In this document: positions 55,595-64,000 of the stretch, in pieces | Numbering within the stretch: the first letter of the stretch is position 1 | How the letters are laid out: the number at the start of each line of letters is the position of its first letter | NCBI RefSeq assembly: GCF_016802725.1 | Contig: NC_052667.1 | Coordinates: 18,801,846 to 18,865,845, forward strand | DNA: 64,000 nucleotides | Source of the DNA: Solenopsis invicta | Taxonomy: Eukaryota; Arthropoda; Insecta; Hymenoptera; Formicidae | Direction of reading: 5' to 3' | Notes under the pieces: generated by a model | Seen by the model: only the letters and a program-made list of their open reading frames with translations | Told to the model about the DNA's origin: nothing | The model's database searches: none | Position numbers and translations under genes: made by a program

Positions 55595-56178
55595 GATTTT
55601 TAATACTCACAAGGAGAGGCCGCGAGATGAGGGTCACCGATTTTAATAAAATTTTATGGGTAGTAGTATTCACTCACACATTTACCGTAGTAAAGCAGTT
55701 CGTTACGGATATTGGGCATTTTTGAGAAAATAATTTTTTTTAATTAAATCTTATATTTTTAAATTGTTATATATAATTTTTAGATTGTTTTTAATTATTT
55801 AATGTAATATATAAACTGTAAATAAGTTTACAATAAGTTATAAAACAGTGATTGTAAGTTTTTATTGTAAATATAAATATTTTTTGTGTTTATGGAAATT
55901 TTAATTTATTTAATAAAAAAGAGAATTTTTAAATTCCTTGATCTTTTTTGTTTTAATAACATATTTTATATTAAATAATTAAAAACGATCTAAAATTGTA
56001 TGTAACAATTTAAAAATATAAGATTTAATTTAAAAAAAATTATTTTCTCGAGAATGCTCAATATCCGTAACAAACTGCTTTACTACAGTAAATGTGTGAG
56101 TGAATATTATAGATCCATACAATTTTATTAAAATCGGTAATCCCTATCTCATGGCCTCTCCTTATCAGTATTTTAATT
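55595..56178. mobile_element. Family B palindrome, complete
   Basis: Left arm AAGGAGAGGCCGCGAGAT to about 55835; right arm the reverse complement, ending ATGGCCTCTCCTTATCAG. Arms are about 240 bp and mirror through TCACTCACACATTTACYGTAG and AAATCTTATATTTTTAAATTG. The single arms at 28155, 48815 and 63245 are partial copies. Confidence 0.85.
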
Positions 56179-56188
56179 TGAATACTAA

Positions 56189-57428
56189 CAAGAAACCTTT
56201 TAGAAGTGTCCGCGTCAGATTTAAACGAGCTTTTAATATATTGTAAAAAGTCAAAATAAAGGACACGTATTTTTTTATACGTGCCTAATCTCACTTTTGA
56301 AGGGTGAAATACCCCTTTAAAGAAAAGCGGTTTTTTTCTTTTGAACGTCAAAACCATAGGTGATAGAAAATAATGTTTTAATTGAAAGTTGAATGGTTTG
56401 AAGAGTATACTTTATAACAGTAATAAGAAAAATTAAAATATTTTTTTACATTTTTCCTCACTACTTACCTTTATTTTAAAAAAAATTTTATTTTTTTATA
56501 AGCAAAATAAACTTATTTTATTATAAATTTAACGATGTATGATAAACTTATGTTCCGACATTCCCATTTTCCAAAAATAATTAAAAACCTCTTTATACTC
56601 ATGGTATGCGCACCCGTCCGTGCGCTCGATTCTTCATACAGCATGTTTTATTTGTACCTTTCTGTAATGGAAAATAACGAAAACATTTACTTAAAATTTA
56701 TGCTGAAAGGTGAGATTAAATTCCAAAAATCCAAAGTGTTCATGAATACAAAGTCCAAGCACCAAGTAATGTTGTTATGCATATTTTTAATTTTATAAAT
56801 GCAGTATAAAAGGTGCAATTTAAAAAAGTCACTAATATTTTGTTATTACTTCTATTATTATTATTATAAAACTCTTATTTCAACATTCATTATACTGTAC
56901 TCATTTGTTTTCAATGCCTTCTCACGTAGTTAACGTCATATGAGACGAATTTGTTTGATTATAAAGAATCGAACGCACGAACGGTTGCGCGTATTATGCG
57001 TATAGATGTTTTTAATTATTATTTTTAGAAAACAGGAATGTCGGCACATAATTTTATTATACATCATTGATTCGTAATAAGCTTTCTTCTGCTTATAAAA
57101 AGAAATAAAAATTTTCAAAAAAAGGTAAATAATGGAGGAAAGTAAAAGAAAAAAATTTAAAAAAAGTTTTTTATTACTGCTATAAAGTATTCTTCAGGCT
57201 ATTCAACTTTTAATTAGAATAGTTTTTTCCATCTCCTATAATTTCAACAATATCGCTTCGAAAAGAGAAAACCATGTTCAGAATCATGTTTTTGTTCAAA
57301 GGGATGTTTTACCCCGTAAAAGTGAGATTGGGTATGTATAAAAAAATACGTGTCCCTTATTTTGATTTGTACTACAACATATTAAAGGCTCGTCTAAATC
57401 TGAGGCGGACACTTCTGAAAGTTCCTTG
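56189..57428. mobile_element. Family H palindrome (Harbinger-like), 1.24 kb
   Basis: Ends CAAGAAACCTTTTAGAAG and, inverted, CAAGGAACTTTCAGAAG. An exact TAA duplication stands at 56186-56188 and 57429-57431. Arms of about 430 bp mirror through GGACACGTATTTTTTTATAC, CATTTTCCAAAAATAATTAA and GCGCACCCGTCCGTGCG. The 350-bp loop is non-coding. The TWA duplication suggests PIF/Harbinger. Confidence 0.88.
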
Positions 57429-57848
57429 TAAGTATTGGAATCTTAATACTAAGTATTGAGCCACAATACTTATTTTCCGTAAGGAGAAACTCGGCAAATC
57501 GGAGCGATCCTCAGGTATCGATCACTGTCTGGTGTGTCGTCAAGAAGAAAGGACTCTAAGAAATCCGATGACTATGACGAATACCTATAAGCCCCTACTC
57601 CGGCAAATCTATATCTTAGCGTAAAACTTGGAAAAGGTTGCTCTTCTCCATTACCGCTCGTGTGTGCACTAGCAGAAAAATAATGTGGTTATCGGGAGAT
57701 CAACTGGCTCCAAGTGCCTGATTTTTCACGAAGAAAAATCGGATATCGACAATTGTGCAATGTTCTCTGTATAATATAAATTGTACTGTACCATACCGTG
57801 CCGTAAAAGAATGTTGAAATACCGTAGCTAATAAGTACACTGATTATA

Positions 57849-58030
57849 CGAGGATCGTCTGAAAAGTTTTAAGCTTCAGCTTGAAGATGGCATCACTTGT
57901 TAAAACTATTCTGGTACTACAATTGAATTATTACGGTGGCGGGTAAATTTTTTTGTGAACGTACGAAGTTCTCTCACTCTCTGTGGTTGCGTAGTACTCT
58001 CTTTTATATTATACTTCTTCCTGCTTTTTT
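57849..58030 (+). mobile_element. 5' end of another mariner-type element
   Basis: CGAGGATCGTCTGAAAAGTT after TA (57847-57848) is a mariner-style terminus. AAGATGGCATCACTTGTTAA and GTACGAAGTTCTCTC follow. No transposase frame or right end is found. Confidence 0.5.
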
Positions 58031-58059
58031 CCCGGATCACTAAGCGAGCTTTAGCACTT

Positions 58060-58195
58060 CGAACAAATTAATGCACTACATGTGTATTGTGCACTTGTTA
58101 TTAATTTTCTGACATCGGAATCTAATGTGAAATTGAGTTAGCAACAGAAGAGTAAAGGTACATCATCAATTAATAAAGACTTTATGATGGATTTG
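58060..58195. repeat. Dispersed repeat, paralogue of 2535-2655
   Basis: See 2535-2655. At 58338-58357 ACCATACCTTCTCCTC resembles the right terminus of the AGGAGAAG family, so a damaged member may end there. Confidence 0.6.
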
Positions 58196-58544
58196 TAAGG
58201 TTACACAACATTCCGTTAATATAAAAAAATATATAAAGTTTCAGTAGTTTTCATAGTTCCGGAGTTTCTTATAAAAATAATGAAGAGTTCTGCATTTTTT
58301 ACTCTAAAAAAACAAAAATAAAAAAAATGTGCTTCTAGCACCATACCTTCTCCTCTCAAATACAAGAAAACATTAAATATTAGTACACTTGAACAAAAGT
58401 TCCAATTAGTGCTATCAGAGTTCTGTCACTGATTGCAATTTCAATAAAAATTTACACAATTAACATTTTTTTTACAATAAAATATTGAATATATCACGTC
58501 ACTTGAACAAATGTTGACCATTTATCATATTTCCAGCGACTGTT

Positions 58545-58780
58545 CTTGCTAGTTTTGACAGAGTTCTGTACTATGCAATCATTTTTGTAAATAGTTCTGG
58601 CAATTACATTTTTTAAAATAATTTTTTAATATACAAACCAGCACGACAATTGGACGAAAAGTGTTAAAAAATTATTTTAAAAAATGGCGTGCTGGTTTAT
58701 TAAAAAAATATTTTAAAAATTGCAATAGCCAAAACTATTTACAAAAATAATTGCACAGCATAGAACTTTGCTAGAACTGG
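58545..58780. repeat. Palindromic element
   Basis: ACTATGCAATCATTTTTGTA and ACAAACCAGCACG on the left are mirrored by CGTGCTGGTTTATTAAAA and TTACAAAAATAATTGCACAG on the right. The centre is a short spacer with GGACGAAAAGTG. Confidence 0.8.
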
Positions 58781-58874
58781 CGAGATCTGTTCCTGGAACT
58801 GCGATAAGTCAGTACAACACTTTTCGTCGGGCGCACAGTGGTCTGCCGCGTGACTTTAGGAAAACTAAATTAAT

Positions 58875-59115
58875 ATGAGCTATCAAAATCAACTGGATTT
58901 GCTTGAAATTTCCTATTCAGGGGTTTTCGAGGTCGCTAAATACAAATTCGATATCAAAAATTCAAAATTCAAAGTGGCGGATCCAATATGGGTGACAAAA
59001 TTATCAAAATCAATTGGATCTGCTTGAAATTTGCTGTTTAGATGTTTTCGAGGTCGCTGATTACGAAGTCGATGTCAAAAATTCAAAATTCAATATAGCG
59101 GATACAATATACTTA
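58875..59115 (+). repeat. Family D satellite-like repeat, two monomers
   Basis: TTTTCGAGGTCGCT recurs at a spacing of about 123 bp. Each unit has ATCAAAATCAAYTGGATYTGC, TTGAAATT, TCAAAAATTCAAAATTCAA and GCGGATCCAATATGG. 59116-59908 holds nothing else recognised. Confidence 0.8.
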
Positions 59116-59908
59116 ACTTTTTATAATATTATTACGCAGATCGGTTTGTATTTGACTACAAGATCTTTGTATCTAATTTCGAAGGTCATCATTGCACTCA
59201 ACTAATCCCAGAGTCACGAATCGAAGACATTGTCAATTTCATTAAAAAAAATTTTTTTTATTAATATTTATATTTTTTATTAGTTTTGATGTTTTTTATT
59301 ATTTTTTATTTTTTATTGGTTTTTGTACATATGTTTTTAATATTTTTTATTGATTTAATTTTTTCATTATTTTTAATGTTTAATGTATAAACAAAAAAAA
59401 TTAAACATTAAAACCGAAGACAATACCAAACATGCTAAAGGAATATGTAAAACAATTAATTCATTGATAAAATAAGCTTGGATGGTAGGTGTAACTCCCA
59501 AAGCTGCACCGCTACTCGCTGCACCGTGAAAGATTAAATACGCTACAGAAATCGTTTAGGTAAATATATGCAAACAAAATCAATTGGATATCGAAGTGCA
59601 AAGTATAAAATGTCTGACATTTTGAGTTTTGTGGTAACAATTAGTAACTTGTTAGTTACACCCTTTTAAATATTAAAATTGACTCTAAATCTTAATTATT
59701 TAATATTTAAATATTATTTAAAAAATGTTTAAAGGACCTAGCGGAATAAAGTGCCCCCACACCTTTTCGAGTTAGCCTTTTTTTTCTAAGATAACTTATA
59801 TGAAAAGACGCTTACACACCAATTTTAGATTTCTATATGGAGACGTGACTAAGATAGAACGAAAAAACGATTTTTTTCCATTTTCACGATTTTCACAATT
59901 TTTACTTA

Positions 59909-62150
59909 CAAGGAAACACAGGGAAGTGTCCGCCTCAGATTAAAACGAGTTTTTAATATGTTGTAGTACAAATAAAAATAAGGGACACGTATTTTTTTAT
60001 ACGTGCCCATACGCACTTTAAGGAGGTGAAACACCCCTTTGAAGAAAATCGATTTTTTTCTTTCGAAGCGTATGCCGTCGAAACTATAAGAGATAGAAAA
60101 AAATGTTTTAAATGAAAATTGAATGGCTCAAGGAGTAATTTATAACAGCGGAAAAAAAATTTTTTTTTTAAATTTTTTTTAATACTTTCTCCCACCATTA
60201 ACCTATTTTTCTTTTAATTTTTATTTTTTTTATAAGCAAAATAAAGCTTATTTTATTAGGAATTCAACGGTATATGATAAAGTTACGATACAACATTCCC
60301 ATTTTCCAAAAATAATTAAAAACCTCTCTATACGCACGGTACACGCACCCGTCCGCACTCTGCGCTACGGAAGTGACTCCCTCCGATTTCGACGTGCCTT
60401 TAATATGTTGTACAGATTAAAATAAGGGACACGTATTTTTTACACGTGTCTTAATACACTTTTAAGGGTGAAACACCCCTTTGAAGAAAATCGGGTTTTT
60501 TCTTTTGAAGCGTGTATCGTCGAAACTATAAGAGATAAAGAAAAATGTTCTCAATGAAAGTTGAATGCATGTTTTTTTCGCATAAGATGACAAAAACATT
60601 TAGAGGACAGTCTGTGTCTAACATGAAAACGCAGACATTCAAAAAAACATTTACTACAAAATAAAACGACACTACACTAAAGAATTACGGTGTTATAAAA
60701 CATTAATTTCTTGTTTAGAAAATAATATGTAATTAATATAAGTTAAACATTTATTTACTGGTCTACATGATTCAACTAGAATATTTGTTCTCTTCAACAT
60801 TTTATAAATAAGGAGACTTGGATTACAAAAAATTATTACTCACACATTCCATATCTTCACTATCTAACGCCAGCTCATCAACTAACAACAAGAGAACTAA
60901 CATAAAACTAATTAAAAAATTAGTTAGAAATTTCATTTTTTATACTGCATTTATACAATTCAATTAATGTGTTTATTAAATTCGATTAGTGTAGAAATAT
61001 GCATAACCACGCTACTGGCGCGTGCACTTTGGGTCATTTCCTTACATACGTAACTCTTGAATCTATACATGTCAATACTGCCGAGACGTAAACATTCTAT
61101 TTCAAGATAGGAAATTTTGTTCTCTTGTTGAACATTTAGTTCTCTTGTTGTTAGTTGATGAGCTGGCGTTAGATAGTGAAGGTATGGAATGTGTGAGTAA
61201 TAATTTTTTGTAATCCAAGTCTCCTTATTTATAAAATGTTGAAGAGAACAAATATTCTAGTTGAATCATGTAGACCAGTAAATAAATGTTTAACTTATAT
61301 TAATTACATATTATTTTCTAAACAAGAAATTAATGTCTTACAACACCGTAATTCTTTAGTGTAGTGTCGTTTTATTTTGTAGTAAATGTTTTTCTCAATG
61401 TCTGCGTTTTCATGTTAGACACAGACTGTCCTCGAAATGTATTTGTCACCTTATGCGAGAAAAACATGCATTCAACTTTCATTGAGAACATTTTTCTTTA
61501 TCTCTTATAGTTTCTTTATCTCTTATAGTTTCGACGATACACGCTTCGAAAGAAAAAACCCGATTTTCTTCAAAGAGGTGTTTTACCCTTAAAAGTGTAT
61601 TAGGACACGTGTAAAAAATATGTGTCCCTTATTTTAATCTGTACAACATATTAAAGGCACGTCGAAATCGAAGGGAGTCATTTCCGTAGCGCACGAACGC
61701 GCGGACGGGTGCGCGTACCGTGCGTATAAAGAGATTTTTAATTATTTTTGGAAAATGGGAATGTTGTATCGTAACTTTATCATATACCGTTGAATTTGTA
61801 ATAAAATAAGCTTTATTTTGCTTATAAAAAAAATAAAAATTTTGAAAAAAAATAGGTAAGTGGTGGGGGAAAGTATTAAAAAGAATTTAAAAAAAAAAAT
61901 TTTTTTTTCGCTGTTATAAATTACTCTTCGAGCCATTCAACTTTTATTTAAAACATTTTTTTCTATCTCTTATAGTTTCGACGGCATACGCTTCGAAAGA
62001 AAAAAACCGATTTTCTTCAAAGGGGTGTTTCACCCCCTTAAAGTGCGTATGGGCACGTATAAAAAAATACGTGTCTCTTATTTTTATCTGTACTACAACA
62101 TATTAAAAACTCGTTTTAATCTGAGGCGGACACTTCCATGTGTTTCCTTG
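59909..62150. mobile_element. Family H giant palindrome (Harbinger-like), 2.24 kb
   Basis: Ends CAAGGAAACACAGGGAAG and, inverted, CAAGGAAACACATGGAAG, with an exact TTA duplication (59906-59908 and 62151-62153). Arms 59909-60900 and 61127-62150 mirror along about 1 kb. Each arm contains two direct, related modules, the second starting at GGAAGTGACTCCCTCCGA (60365) and its mirror near 61688, followed by a unique inner part. The right arm has an extra 18-bp TTTCTTTATCTCTTATAG unit. The loop (226 bp) is non-coding. Confidence 0.9.
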
Positions 62151-62374
62151 TTAGTAATAAATAAAAAAAAATTTTTTTTTAATTCTGAAAAATTAATTAC
62201 ACTTAAATATTAATAAAAATATTTGTTTTCATTTGTTTTTGATGTGAATTTCAAATATTAAAAAAATGAAAATAATTGCGTTGATTGACCACCTTAAAAA
62301 AATTACATGTGATCTCTGTTCTCCTAACATCTACAAAATAAATTTTTTTCAGATTTTTAAAAAAAATGCGCCAC

Positions 62375-62720
62375 AATAAAAAAATTAAAATATCATTTTT
62401 TCGTTAATTTTTTTTTAAATAAGCAGGTAAATCGTTTTTATCAGCTCTTTAACGTTTTATTTGTCTGAAAAATTCCATATTGAAATGTTTTGCTGATCAT
62501 AAGTTGAAATTAGTGATAGCTAAATTATTTTTCAATTTTTATAATTCTATAACATAAGGTTTTTATTTCATAAATCATTGAGTCGGAAAGCAGTTTGACC
62601 CACAAAAAAGAATTAACATTACATTTTTTCGTTAATTTTTTGAAAAAAAATGGGCATATAAATGAGCGTTTTTATCAGTTAAAGGTATTAATTGTAAGTC
62701 AGAATTTTTCATGGTCACAA
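62375..62720. repeat. Imperfect ~230-bp tandem duplication
   Basis: ATTTTTTCGTTAATTTTTT plus GCGTTTTTATCAG-type words occur at about 62395 and 62623, followed in each by GTCTGAAAAATTCC / GTCAGAATTTTTC. 62721-63135 shows no other feature. Confidence 0.5.
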
Positions 62721-63139
62721 ATCAAAAGTCAATCCGTTCGTTTCTGAGTGAATCCCAGTTGAGCGCAGAATAAATCGGACACAAGAAGTTAAACACCTCC
62801 GATTTTGATAAATTAGGCTTATTCGACGGGTTTTTGCACGAAACGAACGAATCTGGCAGAAAAATGTGTTGGACTGCCCCGCGAACCGAAATATCAAACA
62901 CTAAAATCGACGACTATTGAGGTTAGGATATCTGTCATACCGATTCACATAATGTAGCGTAATTCACATAATGTAGCGACTTGACAAAGTAAATGCTTGA
63001 AAGCTTCGCCTCTCCCCCACACCACGAATTCCTAACTCAAACCAACCCGAATCTAATTGTGTAAGTCAAAAATTCGCGATATATTCAACTTGCTCTGTCC
63101 GATTCAGAGCCTCTTTCATCAATGTCGGTTAGAGCTAGA

Positions 63140-63220
63140 GGTTAGTCCATTAGAATTGACCAATCGCATTGTCTATTGTGTGAAATAACAATGCGATTGG
63201 TCAATTCCAATGGACTAACC
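63140..63220. repeat. 81-bp palindromic MITE
   Basis: GGTTAGTCCATTAGAATTGA, then CCAATCGCATTG, mirrored by CAATGCGATTGGTCAATTCC and the rest. One mismatch in 32 pairs; spacer 17 bp. Confidence 0.9.
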
Positions 63221-63244
63221 GATCGATTAGATTGATAAAAGAGG

Positions 63245-63425
63245 CCCTTACAAGAGGAGGACCCGACAATGATCTCGCCGATTTTAATAAAATTTTAGGG
63301 GTGTGTTGTATTCATTCACACTTTTATTATAGTAAAGCGGTTCGTTGCACAACTTAGGCATTCTCAAGAAAATGACAATTAAATATTTCCAGCATCTTAT
63401 AGTACCGTTACAGAAAAACGTTTCT
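63245..63425 (+). repeat. Family B repeat, single arm
   Basis: GATTTTAATAAAATTTTAGG, TATAGTAAAGCGGTTCGTTGC and GGCATTCTCAAGAAAATGAC in the family order. Confidence 0.75.
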
Positions 63426-63504
63426 CTAACGATGTGGTGACCTATGTGAACTTGGCATCCGACTTTAAGAAAAAAATTTTTTTAAATATGCATTTAATTA
63501 AGCT

Positions 63505-64000
63505 TGGATTGTACCCGTTTGTACCGCTTTTCTTTTCGTTTGTACCTCAAGGGGTTGAAAAATATAGAGAGTTCAAAAAATGTTAGTACCCTACATTATG
63601 GTATTTGAAATTCGCAAGCGGAGGTTGTTTCAGAATCGTTTGTACCCGATTATACCACGGTGCGTTTTGTTTGTACCCCTAAGGGGGTAATTGTAACGCA
63701 TTTTTAAAATAGGGGTAAGAGCAAACTTCGCCATTTTTCAAGATATTCGAAATCCACAAGCGGGTGCTGTTTCGGAATTGTTTGTACCCGATTGTACCAC
63801 CGCGCGTTTTGTTTGTACCTCTAAGGAGGTGATTGTACCGCAATTTCAAAACGGGGGTAAGAGCAAACTTTGCCATTTTTCTAGATATTCGAAATTCGCA
63901 AGCGGGTGCTGTTTCGGAATCGTTTGCACCCAATTGTACCACCGCGCGTTTCTTTACGTACTTTAGCTGTGGTCGTACCTGAAAGATATCTGAGATCAAA
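63505..64000. repeat. 142-bp minisatellite, about 3.5 units
   Basis: TGTACCCGATTRTACCAC starts at 63641 and 63783, and its variant at 63925 (exactly 142 bp apart). A diverged unit starts at 63510. Each unit contains GTACCNCTAAGGRGGT and AGATATTCGAAATYCRCAAGCGG. The 106-aa minus-strand frame is a by-product. The array reaches the window end. Confidence 0.88.

Noticed and set aside
63679..63999. 106-codon minus-strand frame
   Set aside because: By-product of the 142-bp minisatellite; the period is not a multiple of three, so units are read in different frames.

Overview
The window looks like AT-rich genomic DNA of an insect, most likely an ant or another hymenopteran. This is inferred from the two exons of a spaetzle-like gene, several mariner relics, Copia and Gypsy retrotransposons whose primer-binding sites fit arthropod tRNAs, and many palindromic non-autonomous DNA transposons. 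No bacterial-style gene, operon or CRISPR array is present. Nearly every long open frame is either a decayed transposon or a by-product of CA/GCAC microsatellites.

Host gene. Two short GC-richer blocks read as adjacent exons on the + strand, 22586-22785 and 53153-53308. Both have good splice sites, and the junction rebuilds one Trp codon. Together they resemble the region before the cystine knot of spaetzle/neurotrophin-like proteins. The 30.4-kb intron between them is almost wholly transposon. The first 22.5 kb holds no other convincing host exon apart from a damaged THAP-domain first exon at 14437.

Layout. 0-8.6 kb: a tRNA-like dispersed repeat split by a foldback mariner derivative and a MITE, several hairpins, a 0.31-kb GCAC microsatellite, a hAT-like element with an exact 8-bp target duplication, and the 5' remnant of an LTR element. 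8.6-14.4 kb: a decayed Copia on the minus strand; its 5' LTR is cut in a TA run by a 1.77-kb probable solo LTR. 14.4-22.5 kb: the THAP exon, the first of three copies of an AGGAGAAG-ended family (with a 0.95-kb palindrome inside), a solo LTR, an element with CCTGCCTGCACC ends, and a LINE reverse-transcriptase scrap. 22.5-33 kb: the first host exon, a near full-length mariner, two more AGGAGAAG copies, a composite repeat carrying a 5S-rRNA-like block, and hairpins. 33-40 kb: a composite insertion into a satellite-like repeat, holding microsatellites, three large palindromes or transposons and a PHD-like finger. 40.2-47.7 kb: a Gypsy element nested in the LTR of another Gypsy, with AAAAG target duplications. 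48-64 kb: a second 5S-like copy, the second host exon, a second hAT-like copy, and two Harbinger-like giant palindromes (1.24 and 2.24 kb, target duplications TAA and TTA). A 142-bp minisatellite runs to the end.

The genes do not form a pathway. What links the region is transposon ecology: nested insertions whose order can be read from target duplications and intact paralogues, and an unusual density of long inverted repeats, most of them inside one host intron.
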